Assembly (NCBI GenBank): GCA_018257865.1
Contig: JAEUBA010000065.1
Coordinates: 62,001-126,000, forward strand
DNA: 64,000 nucleotides
Source: Stereocaulon alpinum
Lineage: Eukaryota > Ascomycota > Lecanoromycetes > Lecanorales > Stereocaulaceae
Direction of reading: 5' to 3'
In this document: positions 10,101 through 21,504 of the stretch, one piece after another
How the letters are laid out: every line of letters starts with the position of its first letter
Position numbering within the stretch: position 1 is the stretch's first letter
Made by a program: the position numbers and the translations under genes
Notes under the pieces: model-generated
Database searches by the model: none
What the model was told of the DNA's origin: nothing
What the model saw: the letters and a program-made list of their open reading frames with translations, nothing else

Positions 10101-13100
10101 ATTGTAAGAGAGTTGACTCCTATGTCCGCTAGCGAGCCCACGACAGCAGAGACGGATTATTCGAATTACCAATCGCTTGCCACGAACCCTAGTGTACTTC
10201 GTCCAGGTCGTGAGAGCGGCGTTCTTCCAAGAGAATATGAAAGTTATTGGAATGATGAAAATAGTGATGAGGAAGTGAGCGAGATCAGCAGTGAGCCGGC
10301 CCGAATAGAACATGCAGCCACTGCCGAAAGTCAACAAGTTACGTCAGGCGTCGGTGAATCCTTGCGTTCAAGTGAACCAACACAGCCGGCATCCCCGGCA
10401 CCCCTTCCCCAGGGCGAGCCCTCCCAGAACAGGCCACATGTACTACCACACCGTTTCTCATGGGAACAGCCCTTACACGATCTATCCGTGCATCCAAAAC
10501 CAATTCAAGAGCCTGCGGCTGCCCCGACATCCGAATTTCTGAGATCTGCGATATACCCCGAAGGCCGCTCTTTCCAGCCCCAAGATGGATCTCGTGGAAT
10601 AGATCAAAAGTCCCTCATGCCAGTGGGACAAGCTACAATAGTCAATGAAATCTCAAGACCCCTGGATAAGGAGCCTCCTATTCCGGATTCTAGCATCATG
10701 ACTGATCAGGAAACGGAACCCATTGACAGTCAGAAAGGACTGACAGACTTGCCCACGGAGCTAGAGGTAGCGCAGCCGAGAGGGGAGCAGGTTTTGAAGG
10801 GGCCTTCCATGTCTAGCTATGATGAGAAGACCAGTAACCTCGGTCCACAGACCTCGATTGGTGGAATGGATCAGAGGGAAGAGCCTGAAATTCCTCTGTC
10901 AGAAGCTTCTCGGTCAAACGACCTGAGCTCTACTGTACCTGATCTTTATCTTCCGTCAACGGGACCTGCCATTCCGCCAAAGATTCCTGCCTTCCGGGAG
11001 ATAGTGGCCTTAAAGACTGCATCAGAACGTGTCCGGGGCTTCAACGACGCTCGTCAACAATTCGCCAGACTCAAAGTTGGGCTTGATGATTGGGTTGCAC
11101 AGACGGTCCATGAGCTTCCCGAACACGCTGATATATTGGCAATGTCTGGACGGCCGACTCCTAATTTCCAAGGTCACAGGCCATCGCCCTCGAGGTCGAA
11201 GCTAGGAGGTCTCTTGCCCGGTGGCGGCCAGGGTGGCCAACAACCATACTTCCAACAATATCTCAACGCCAGCCCGCAATCGCCAGCCCCATCTGGATCT
11301 TTGCAAGGCGGTGCCACGGGTAGTGTGTCGCCACAAGCGTCTTCGCCTTCAGGAGGCTCTGGTGGCAAGATCTCGGGCCAGCAAGTCCAAGCCAAAGGCA
11401 AAGATCTTCTACATACGGCAGGTGTTTTTGGCGGGAAAGCAAACGTTGCTGCAAAAGGGTTGTTCTCAAAGGGGAAGAGCAAGTTCAGAGCTGCGAGTGG
11501 CGCCGAAAAGGTATAGCCAATTTCATTCTATGATTCATGATTTTGTAAATTGAACCCTATTTAATCATGCTACCTTCACATCATCTTGAAGCGGGGTTCG
11601 CATATGATCTGTAGCACATGTACTTGTATCAGCAGAGTCGAATGTCAGAATCTCGGTCGAAGACCGATTGATCGCCTTCAAAACAATGTCTTTCCAGACT
11701 GACTTTCCCTTTCGAAATGCAGTGATTGATACTTGTGTTGTGTCAGGCTACCAATTTACCACCATCATCCGCTAGCCTCTCCCGAGGAATTCAACAGCAG
11801 CCACCTGACTTGCAACCCCAGCCCACCACCCAAATCCCAAAAGATCTTCACGACGGTCCAAGCCCAGGGGCAATTCAAGATGCTTCTCAAAACTTTCAGC
11901 AGGCACCTCGGACTCCCGAGCAGAAGTTCCCCCGAGATCCCCCCTCGTTAGAAAGTTTCTCGCAGAGTCAACTAGGGGATGACGAACGTAGCGAAGAGTC
12001 TGGGCGAACAAGCCAAGACAACCCGCCAATTTCTGACTTGCATGGCAAGGTCTATGCCTCAAGCCGCAAAGAGAAACAGCCAGCACAAGTGGCTGCCAGT
12101 GTTGGAGATACTCCTGTCTTCTTACACGAAACACCGTCGGCGGCATCATATGTGGGGTCTCCTAACGAGATACCCACACCACGGTCTGCTACTAGTAGTA
12201 ACAGAACGCCAACCCAAGCGACCTTCGCTGCTCAAGCTCAGCCCGCAAAGTCGCCGATCGAGGACACCTCACACACTTCCGAAGCTCTGGAGAAAGTTGA
12301 TGCTCGTTACGGCATGAAAAAACAGCCGAAGCCCATCATCCCACCTCAGTCGAACCTGTCCCAGTTGCCACAGCCGTCAAATACCTTTGGTACCATGTCC
12401 CGTGGCGGTGGTGTACCTACGACAGATACACCACAAACGTTCTCCGAAGTGTACAGAGATACCTTCTACAATGCAGATAAGCGAAAGGATCCTGTTGCTT
12501 CTTCCTTGCCAGGGGCGCAGCCGGCTAGCCTGCAGCAGGATGAAACCCAGCCGCAAAGATCTACGCGTATGGGGGCGTTGCTTCAGTCAGAGGTTTCTCA
12601 ACCACCAACTTTGCAAACGCCTACGGAGGGCCTAGATGGCCGCGAGAATACTCCGAGAACCATACCAGCTATTTCACTAGGGGCTTCTCACCATACCCTT
12701 CGACCATCGCAAGAATACGCACAACGAGGACCAAGTATCGATGGTAGTCTGAGCTGTGGCAACCTGGATCTACCTCCATCACCCATGTCTCCACCCCCGC
12801 ATCAATCCGCGGTTCGTGATGCTTTGGAAAAACAATCTCGGACAGGTCCAATTCATCACGGTATCGACCACGACTTTATCTCCGATGGCAATAACGAAAG
12901 GCTTAGGAACCGATCGCCTTCGTATTCGGGATCATTCCCGAACAGAACATCGCAAGACTCACGTCGATCGCTGGAGCCAAACACGTTCATGGACTCTGCT
13001 TTCTGGCAAAGTGACCAGAATAGAGGTAGTGATTTGGCCACGAATTCCTATCCTAGGCATGCCGCTGGAGACGAACCTCACATAACGCGCCAGCCGGCAG

Positions 13101-14958
13101 CGAACAGTCAGATTGGAGAGCCTGAATCACCTGTAGGACGTCGTTCAGACAGTAAGCCAAGATCCAGACGTGGCTCGAGAAGCTCCGCTCTCTTCAAGAC
13201 GTTTGGTAGGCCTTCTGAATCAGATCAACCCCATCTACCAAATGCTTCTGACAACCAGCAAGAAGTCGATCCGCCAGTAGAACGCCGTTCGGAAAGCAAG
13301 CCAAGGTCCAGACGTGGCTCAAGGAGCTCTCCTTTCTTCAAGGCATTTGGTCGATCCTCAGAACCGGACCAACCGTCGCTTCCCAATATTCATGACAACC
13401 AAGTTCGCTCTAACCCGATCAACTCCCCGGTTGCAGAGGAAAGGAAAGGTAGGAGGACCACTCTTCTCCGTTCACTCAAAAGCAACTCTGCAAGCGGGAG
13501 TGGGAGTGGGCGAAGCAGAGAGAACATTACTCCAACGACGACCAAACCTCAGAGCATACTCCCTGTTCAAACATTCCCTGCAAATTCTCAACGGATGAAT
13601 GAGAGCCCTTCGAGAGGCTCACCAAGTACAACGAAATCGAACAACAAGCTGCACAGGGCATCGACATCCGGGAACGTGGAGCAAGCCGGCAGCAAGAAAA
13701 AGAGATTCTCAGCCATTGGGGTAAGCGTCGTTCTGCCATATTTCCAATGTCGAGCACTAACAATTACCAGAGCTTATTTGGGCGATCAAATCCAAAACGA
13801 CAGAGCTCCGTAGAGCATGCAGCTAGGGCTCCTCAGCAGCCCTCGCTTACCCCATTGCAGCAACGCGACTATGATATGCCCCCGCCGTCACAGCCGCAGC
13901 AGTATGATGGAGCTCCAATGGAGCAGCCACCTCCTGAAGGCTACTACGCTCCTCCTGGCCCTAACTCCAGACCGCCTCAAACTTCTAACGGCTACGCAGT
14001 ATCTAATCCACCGATCCAGCAGAATTCATGGGCCCAAGATGCTCCAGCTTACGTTCACGATTCGTCTTTACGGCAGCGAGCGGACCCAATAGATCCTCAG
14101 CGAACTCAGCCGCAACCTAGAACCATAACAACAACAACCACCACCATTTCCCGAAGCCCACAAACCCCTTCATCTAGAGTTCCCCACTCCGCACCAGCAG
14201 TACAGACTTCAACATCCTCCCCCCGAACAAATGCACATTATTCGGCACCTTCCGTACCTAATACCTCATCAAGCAGGAGTCGAGAACCCCTCCCTCCACA
14301 ATCAACTCCCGAGCCTCAACCTTCCGGCAGCTCATGGACACGCTTCTCATCCCACTCGCGCTCCAAGTCCCGAAACTCTCAACAACCACAACCATCCTCC
14401 AACGGGACTAGATTCCCAGCACCCCCATTCAACACCCCTAACATCCCGCAAAATGCCACCACCCGCCAACCCTCCCAGTCCACTTCTCGCTCCGACTCCC
14501 CACCTCCACCTCCTCTCCCACCAAAGGACGACTGGCACACCTCGCGCCCTCGCCAGTCCACGTTCAGCACCATAACCACAACTACACTGCACCACAGCCA
14601 CAATCCCTCCCAAGTCTCAGCTATGTCAATCCGTCCCATTTCAACAGAGAGGCAAAACCGTCCTGTCTCATCTGGGAATCGACAATCGCTACCTCCATTA
14701 CAAACAGATGTAAGCAGCCATCGCAACAGCGCCGTTCGATCAGCTAGCAAAGCGTTAACGCCAGAGGAGAAGAGGAGAAGTAGACAGCAGGAGATTGAGC
14801 GGAGTACGCTGCCGCGCACGGATATGAATATTGGATCACGTAGTGCTGAGGGGATGGAAGTGAGGAGGATGAGCGAGGATGAGCAGCCTGTTATGAGCGC
14901 GACTAGTTTTCCGGGACAGATGTGGCAGCCTGATTATGCGCATTGGGATGGTGACTAA
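7101..14958 (+). CDS. Giant low-complexity protein, 2523 aa, three exons
   Basis: Proposed exons are 7101..11510, 11747..13720 and 13771..14958 (1470 + 658 + 396 codons). The second block has no usable ATG (its open frame begins at a TTG), so it must be a downstream exon. The join at 13720/13771 (GTAAGC...TTACCAG) restores a continuous SAIGSLFGRS motif. The first donor is the weaker GTATAG; reading through it gives a stop two codons later and a 1471-aa form. The N-terminus has a compact motif (VNRAKTKKWVEAKSYSYDGD) and an acidic Asp/Tyr stretch. Most of the rest is disordered and rich in Ser, Pro and Gln. A helical module lies near 1294-1346 (FREIVALKTASERVRGFNDA). Two 48-residue repeats with SRRGSRSS and FFK-FGR motifs lie near 1935-2030. 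I do not recognise a named family. A scaffold or cortical adaptor is a guess from composition only. Confidence 0.75.
13139..13426 (+). repeat. 144-bp tandem duplication in the giant gene
   Basis: Two adjacent copies begin at 13139 and 13283 and encode RRS-SKPRSRRGSRSS followed by FFK/LFK-FGR-SE-DQP-LPN. The unit is 48 codons, so the reading frame is kept. The copies have diverged, chiefly at third codon positions, suggesting an old duplication under protein-level constraint. A third related motif (KKRFSAIGSLFGRS) spans the 13720/13771 splice. Confidence 0.75.
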
Positions 14959-15693
14959 GATTGACATACTTACTTATCATATGATTTTAGTTCTCTGTAG
15001 AATATCTGGATCATAATTGCGATGGAAGAGTTGTTGATAGCGGGTTATAAGGCTATATTCATGCGATGTTATGCTTTGTATATCTTGAGATACCATGTTT
15101 GGATTGTTGATAGATTGGGATATACATACACCTCTTTATTTAAAGACCTATTTCTCCTTTACTACACCTTTGTGCGTAATTTTGAATCTACCGGGCCAGC
15201 TCAAACCACAACTTCTACGTCATGTCTTAAAACACTTGAAGAATTGTCCTGGCAATATTGGACTATCTCAAAGGGTAATAGACCTGGTTATCGCACATTC
15301 CACACACCCCGAGAGCCGAGAATTTACCGCCGCGAGCTCTAGTAGCAGCTCATATGGGACAGCGATTAGGACCAGAAGTATGTGATCAAGCGAATCAACT
15401 TGTTCGAAGTCCAGAACGTGGCTGATACCTGATGGGCCACTGCGGCAACACGGTAAAAGTGTAGCTTGTCAGATGACAGAATGGACGTCAGTTCGACTGC
15501 CCGAGTCGAGCTCATCGGAGTAGATCATTCGCTTGCTTGATTTGGGACGATACTGGAGGAAGTCGAGCAACGTCGTATTGGTCCAGAGTCCATAATCGCA
15601 GTTCTATTCCACATAGCATACAGGGTATATCTTCTTCCAACACTGCAATTCCTTGCATACGGTCCTTTCTACGCCCATACAGTCCCCCAATCT
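14959..15693. other. Convergent intergenic region, no gene seen
   Basis: This region lies between the 3' end of the giant gene and the 3' end of VAM7. The open frames here (15022..15342 and 15095..15385, plus strand) are short and mutually overlapping, without splice signals or family resemblance. Confidence 0.5.
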
Positions 15694-16824
15694 TTATGAT
15701 ATCTTGTTGACTCGTTTCCTCGCCACATCCATCTTCCCCTGCACCCTCGTAACATCCTCGTCCAACATCCCCAATAGGTCCTTCTGCACCTCCAATTCCT
15801 CCTGGATCTGTATCCCCAGCTCCTTCTGCCGCCTCACAGCCGCCGCAAGCACATCCACATCCTCGTCTTGCTCTTGCATCATTTGTTTCTGCAGCTGTAA
15901 AACGCCCTGATTATCTAGTGCTCGAGTCTTGCCTGTTTCCTTTCCTAGTACACGGCCACCTGTAGGGCGCCCGTTGTGGGAGGATGTGGATGTGGCAGTG
16001 GTTCCGTTGGTGTTGGAAGACAAGAGGGTGCTAGTGTCGGACGCATTCGCGACCGCGGCGTCAACAGCGGATTTTGCTGCCATGGCGGAAAGCAGGTTCT
16101 CTAAACCTTCTCGTTCTCGTTTCGCACTACTCAGTAAATCTTTCCTACGCCTCAGCTCGCCGTCTCCCAGACTCGCACCACCTCGTATCGAACTGCTCGA
16201 GCCAAGATTCTGCAGCCCTGTTTCTAGAGCCGATATCATCGTGCCGGCTCTCACTAGGCATTTTTTAGCTTGTACCGAAGCTTCATGCTGTGCTTGTGCT
16301 GTAGATGCTTGGTCGCGCCTTGTTAGATTCAGCCGGGCATCATGGAGTTGGGCTTTTAGTTCGCGGTGGTGGTCGAGCCAGGCTACCGGATCTGTGATAG
16401 GAGCGCTCGATCCGGGATTGTTTATTGCGCCATGTAGAGTAGAAGCCAAACTTGATTTGGAGCTGTTACTGCTCGGTAGATTCAGAAATGTTCGCCATAC
16501 GGATGTGTCTCGCCATCGCCCGTCAGGAGAGTTATTTATAGCGTTAAGGTAAGCTTCGAGGCCCTTACGCCGCTCTTCCGTCAGGGCTGGGGAGGATGTG
16601 CTACGTGTGAACCACGACTTCTGGGGGAGGGGGGCGGGTGGCAGGGTTCCGCCCGCTTGGGTAGTGATGGAGGCATGAAGGGTTGTGAAGTCCGAGTAGC
16701 GCTTTTGGAGGGTCAGGGTTCGGAGGGGTAGGCGGAGCGTTGTGTTGTAGACGGTGTAGGGTTTCGAGCTGCCGGAAGTGGAGGTGGAGGTGGTAGGGAT
16801 GGAAATCTCGAGGTTGGGCGACAT
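15694..16824 (-). CDS. VAM7: Vam7-like PX-domain Qc-SNARE, 376 aa
   Basis: This is a single exon starting at the ATG at 16824. Vam7 is the soluble Qc-SNARE of vacuolar (lysosome-like) fusion; its PX domain binds PI3P and it joins Vam3, Vti1 and Nyv1. The N-terminal 120 residues look like a PX domain: YNTTLRLPLRTLTLQKRYSDF supplies the RYSDF lipid-binding element, followed by a PxxP loop (LPPAPLPQK) and a hydrophobic C-terminal helix. The middle is predicted helical and Ser/Ala-rich. The last about 65 residues form a SNARE helix (QKQMMQEQDEDVDVLAAAVR, then LGIQIQEELEVQKDLL). There is no transmembrane segment, as in yeast Vam7. It lies 335 bp downstream of the EB1 gene on the same strand. Confidence 0.9.
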   Translation of the reverse strand: MSPNLEISIPTTSTSTSGSSKPYTVYNTTLRLPLRTLTLQKRYSDFTTLHASITTQAGGTLPPAPLPQKSWFTRSTSSPALTEERRKGLEAYLNAINNSPDGRWRDTSVWRTFLNLPSSNSSKSSLASTLHGAINNPGSSAPITDPVAWLDHHRELKAQLHDARLNLTRRDQASTAQAQHEASVQAKKCLVRAGTMISALETGLQNLGSSSSIRGGASLGDGELRRRKDLLSSAKREREGLENLLSAMAAKSAVDAAVANASDTSTLLSSNTNGTTATSTSSHNGRPTGGRVLGKETGKTRALDNQGVLQLQKQMMQEQDEDVDVLAAAVRRQKELGIQIQEELEVQKDLLGMLDEDVTRVQGKMDVARKRVNKIS

Positions 16825-17159
16825 GGTGGGCCAGTGCTATCGGAGAATCATGGAGGAGGTACTGTTGTAACTGAGGCAGTGGCTTCGGGGGTGTTAGGTG
16901 CCTGGCGGTACTGCTGTTAAATGTTGCACATGCTCTTAACTAGAGATATGACGAAGGTCACATGACTTTAGATACGGCAGCCCAGAAAGTTGAAAGCGAA
17001 GTTCATGAAATGTGTATGTGGATGAACCTGCCCTATCTAATAGCTCTATCTATCTACTTAGCGCACGGTAGCTCCTAGCACCTTTCGCGAAGCTTTATGT
17101 GCTCCTCACTTGCCGCCTGGTATCGCTTTTCATGCCTGTCATCATGGATCACCACCAAT

Positions 17160-18199
17160 TCAGAACGTCTCTTGGTCATCTGGCACGCCCCCTTCTGCCT
17201 CTGCGGGTATCTCGAATCCTTCCTGTAGTCGAAATGTCAGTCATAATGGAAATCGTGCACATAGCACAGAGGACGGCTTACCTCCGTTGAATACAAAATC
17301 GCCTGAATATGCTTGACCAACCCTTCTTCATCCTTCTCAATCTCCGGATCTGCATCAATAGCTTGCTGCAGGAGTAATTCAATGTCCCTCAATTTGCTAA
17401 AGTAGAAGTCCCGCTCCCTTTCCAAGCCCTCAACCGTAGACTTCAATTGTGCGTTTTCCGATATCACAGCCGCTGAAGCACCACCAGCCGCCGGTCTCAC
17501 TCCTCTTGCTGCTGGTCCCGTTGTAGGTGTAGTGCCACGTCGAGCTGCACCAGCGCTGGCGCCCGAGTTGCGCGAGGAGACTGAAGCAGTAGCAGGTGCA
17601 CCTGTTGGGGCTCCAGCGCCTTTCCGCCGCGCCAAGGCGTCATAGTCACCGCCAGGGTAATATTGATCCCAGTACCGTTTTGACCATTGGAGAAATTCAA
17701 GGTTATCTTGCATCTTGCACTTGACAAGATTGTCGATGGGGACGAGGCGCTCAATGCCATGCTTCGTAAAAGCGTCTGTTGGAACATATAAGCACATGGT
17801 CGTAGGGAGGGACTTGGGTGAGTGGCGTACTTTGCAGAATCTTAAAATTTTGTAGATAAGCGTACTCAGTGTTGACGTTGAACTTGACTCGGCCCATGGG
17901 CAGGTCCTCTGCGTAGTGTCATATTTAGCCCACGTACTCTTAGGTGGTGGGTCAAGGAGCAAGCATACGGAAGATGCTGTCGTATATCTGACATAGTGCT
18001 GCTCTGATATACCAAATACAAATCAGCCGGCTATCTGGTCTCAACGTAGGCGATGCGTACCCTGTACCACATTGCTCAACTTTTGTAACATTAAGCTGCA
18101 GGAGGTTGTTCAGCCATGCGAGGAGTTCTTGCCTATAGTGAATGCTCTGTTAGTGGTAAGCGTAGAAGTAGCTCGACGAACATGCCTGGATTCACCCAT
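17160..18199 (-). CDS. BIM1: EB1/Bim1/Mal3 microtubule plus-end protein, 251 aa, six exons
   Basis: Exons are 18186..18199, 18061..18132, 17969..18003, 17831..17908, 17282..17775 and 17160..17222, summing to 252 codons. EB1 proteins track growing microtubule ends and recruit CAP-Gly and SxIP partners. The N-terminal CH domain (about 1-110) is nearly textbook: MGESRQELLAWLNNLLQLN, TKVEQCGTGAALCQIYDSIF, GRVKFNVNTEYAYLQNFKIL, and CKMQDNLEFLQW. A Gly/Ala/Thr-rich linker precedes the EBH coiled coil (about 170-235; SENAQLKSTVEGLERERDFY). The protein ends in DDQETF, the acidic aromatic tail read by CAP-Gly domains. The first exon is only 14 nt, and its intron uses a GC donor (AG|GCATGT). Every other junction is GT-AG and phase-consistent. 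Confidence 0.93.
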
Positions 18200-18788
18200 A
18201 GTGGGTGGTGTGCTATAGTGTGGGCAGCGGTTGCGAATAGGTAGGCGGCCGGCTTCAAGTAGTAGCTGATATATCAATGGAAGAGCGTTCCAACTTCAAA
18301 GGGTTGTATTTTAAGCTGACATGTGCCACGGGGTGGGGAAGTTGTTTATTATGAGGGCCAATCGTCACTAATTCGTAAGGCTACTGCGGACCAATCAGCG
18401 CGTCAAGGCTTGGCGTGCTCGCGTTAGCTACCTAGAACACCTTAGCCTTGAATGTATGAGTACAATTGAGGAAGGGAGCAAGTTTCCAAGTGATACGAGC
18501 ACATGCAGAAGGCAAGTTTGTGTTGATTAAGGGGAATTTATTTACATGGGATGGAACAGTATACACATAGTCTTTTCCAATGCCCGATCATCCACACACG
18601 TCGGGAAATGCAAGGACTCGCTTAACAATGCCAACCAGATGCTGACTGAATACCACCAAAATCAGACCATTACCACCCATCAAACCTTCTAAAGTCGATA
18701 CCAAACGTGCAACGAAATACCACCCAAACATGCACCATTTAAAACGCGCCTCCAGTCCCTCACCATCTTGCTAGATTGACCGCCAACA
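18200..18788. other. Upstream of BIM1 / downstream of F-box-WD40 gene; no gene seen
   Basis: About 590 bases on the 5' side of the EB1 gene and the 3' side of the next gene. No open frame longer than 60 codons with support was seen. The BIM1 promoter and the F-box gene 3' UTR are expected here. Confidence 0.5.
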
Positions 18789-20992
18789 TTATGCGTCTAA
18801 TGATTCGACGCCTGGAAGCTGATACCCAAAATCCATGATTACTGCTCGGCTGTCTTGGCTCGTAGCGATGATCCGTCTATAGTCCGCTTTTGCGCTTAAT
18901 ATCCAACTTGTTGTCCACTTGGTGAAATTGACGATATTATCCCCATTCTTCAAATCGTATGCCTTGACACTCGTGTCGTAGCTGCCGCTGACGACTCTCC
19001 CGCTGGCACTGTCAAGATGCAAAGAGCGGACTAAACCCTCGTGACCCCTCATCTCACGGACCAGCTCGCCAGTATTGGTGTCGAATTGGTAGATGACTTG
19101 ATCATTTCCGCCAGCTAAGATAGTCCGAGCATCAGGACTGAATTCCACGCAGGCCATTCCTCTATCTTTGCTAGGAAATTCTTTAATGCAGAGACCGGAT
19201 GTCAGGTTCCAAAGCTTCGCTATTCCGTCACCACTTGCGGAGACCACGAGATCGCCTCTAAGCTGTACTGCGTTAACGGGCCCTCGGTGTCCGCTCAGCT
19301 TTCGCAGGAAGAAGCCTGTTTGTCGATCCCATAAGCAGACTGTCGCATCTTTTGAGCACGAGATGATGTGCTTCTCATCAAAGCAGACGTCCAAAACACC
19401 AGCGGTATGATGTCTGAGCCGACGAATCGGTTGATAGTCGGCTTTGACGTCCCAAATGATCAACGTATGATCTGAAGATCCCGTCACCATGATCTCATCG
19501 TCATACTGTAGGCATAGAATTGATTCGGTGTGGTAAAGGTAAGGCACTGCAGCAGCTGGTTTAATGTCAGATTGAGGAGAGAAGACCGTCGTAAACGGTC
19601 TGTGACCTTGATCTGCCAATTCTTCTGAGAGTGGAGGCACAGCCGAGCCAGGGTTTCTGCTTGTTACTCCTATCACCTTAATACATTCATACGTGTGAGC
19701 GTCCCAGATTCTGACAGTCCTATCTCTGGAGCCCGTGATAATTTTGTCCTTGTCAAATTGAACACAATAGACGCTGTCGATATGGCCTTCAAGGTAGATC
19801 GCTGCAGCATGACCGTCCAGCCATCGCTGGTGTAAAGCTTTTCGAACTCGCCACATGTTCTTCCAATTTTGTTGACCTCGTGCTCTTCCCAAGCCTGGTG
19901 GACCAGCAGTCGTTCTGGCGATGGTGTGATATACCGCCTGAAATTCGGCGCGGAAGACGTCTCTCCAAACGTGAGAGCTCGCTGAATCATGCCAGGCATG
20001 TGATACCAATTCTGCACTCATCAGAGAAGACACATCTAGATGTGAGAGTATTTGTCCCACAAGTTCTTGAGGAAGCACAGCTAGAGGATCTGTTGATTGT
20101 TAGAGGCGTAATCTTGCACTGTAATAGATGTCTCACCTTGTCGAATATATGGCACATCAAGATTCTTTGCCATTTCCCCCTGGTCACGCACTTCGATACC
20201 AACCCCACTCTCTGAGTCCCTTGTAACTTTTGGCTCCGCGAGCCGAATGTTGCGCATGGAGTCGATTATTTCATTTTGTGCAGCGGCTGCTGCGCGTGCC
20301 GCAGCACCACTAGCGATCTTCTCGGGAGGTCTTGGTAGCTCACCCTCAGCGCCAGGAAACGCGGGTAGAGCAGTAAAATTCTCGTCGTCGTAGGCATAAG
20401 ATGGCACCATCGGCAATTGAGGTGGCGAGCTCGTGAAAGTAGAGGAAGCAGGCGGGTGTGCGTGTCCTATAGTCGACGGCAGGCGGCGCCGAAGCCAGCC
20501 AGAGCCTTGAGGGTGCGCAGGATTATCCTCTGATACTGCATATGCTGGACAGGACTCGAAGTACTTATGGTTGTACTCCTCACTTTCTTCCCCCATTGAC
20601 TGATCGATTGAAAAATTGTTTCTCTTTCGCCGAGACATACCCCTCGTTGGGTGAGATCGGAACTCCACAATGGCGTCGCCAACGCCTGAAAAGCTTTTGT
20701 GGGGTCTTTTGTGGGTTGCCGTTGCCGCTATTAATGTCTCCTCGAAGAAGCTAGTGGCAGAGTGTTGAGGTCGCTTTGACGAGTGGGTCGTCGCGTGTCT
20801 CGGAAGGGACGTCGAAGGCCTGCTTGGGAGGGCGTTCGAAGGTTGAATGCATTCTTCGTAGAGGAACTCATCCTGCTCCAGACACAGTTGGTGAGGGCCA
20901 ATCGTAGTATTCTTTCCCGACTCCTTGCTTCTATCGGCTTCTGAGTACCGCCGTCTCTTGAACAACACGCCTTTGAGACGTGATGTCTGCAT
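18789..20992 (-). CDS. F-box and seven-WD40 protein, 718 aa, two exons
   Basis: Exons are 20137..20992 and 18789..20089 with a 47-bp intron (GTGAGA...CAACAG); the sum is 719 codons. F-box/WD40 proteins are substrate receptors of SCF ubiquitin ligases: the F-box binds Skp1 and the beta-propeller binds phosphorylated substrates. The first 285 residues are low-complexity. The F-box (about 287-330) begins PLAVLPQELVGQILSHLDVS and has the typical SLVSHAW-like helix and a VWRDVF end. Seven WD repeats follow; repeat ends include TVRIWD, TLIIWD, TVCLWD and IAKLWN, and the last ones diverge (VIYQFD, SVKAYD, AVIMDFG). The splice supplies the start of the F-box, which supports the model. The substrate cannot be told from sequence. 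It is divergent with the DUF7704 gene. Confidence 0.88.
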
Positions 20993-21504
20993 AATGCGAC
21001 CTCCAAATCCCTTTGTTTACCTCCTTGCTATCATGGTTCCGTAGGTGCGACTGAGGTCGCAGACGGCCTCAAAGGGAATCAGAGTCCAAAAATATGATAC
21101 AATGGCCCGTATTAGTCGTAGGATTCGGTGTTGATGCTTGTAATCTGCGGCAACCCGTGGCTATCTGACTTTGGGGGCTGGAAGAGCGGTCAAATTAAAG
21201 GTTCGTCAATAAAGCAAAGTAAGCCTCCCGCAAAACAGCAATATATACAATGCACACGGAACGGGTACGACACAGACAAGATGTTCCACCGCAATGGACA
21301 GAGGTGCAAAAGAGAATAGTTGAAGAAGTGCCAGTCCGGCGTGGGGGAGAGTTCAAAACTCGCCGCGGTTAGGTCAGTGGCGTTACTTATTTACTTTTAT
21401 CCCGAGGTCATGCAGAACATTCCTCTATAACAACAATAACAACAACAACATGGAACCTGGAACCTGGAAGCCTCTAAACTAGGCTCACTTTCACTGCTGC
21501 TAGG
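20993..21504. promoter_or_regulatory. Divergent promoter region (F-box-WD40 / DUF7704)
   Basis: 512 bases between opposite start codons. A short AAC-rich tract (about 21430-21450, aacaacaataacaacaacaa) and a direct repeat (ggaacctggaacctgga) precede the DUF7704 start. No gene was seen. Confidence 0.45.

Noticed and set aside
11726..13813. Independent gene starting inside the giant gene's downstream block
   Set aside because: The frame opens at a TTG, no ATG lies near its 5' end, and it begins with an intron acceptor; it fits better as exon 2.
15929..16552. Plus-strand open frame of 207 codons
   Set aside because: It is antisense to VAM7; the VAM7 PX and SNARE motifs explain the strand.
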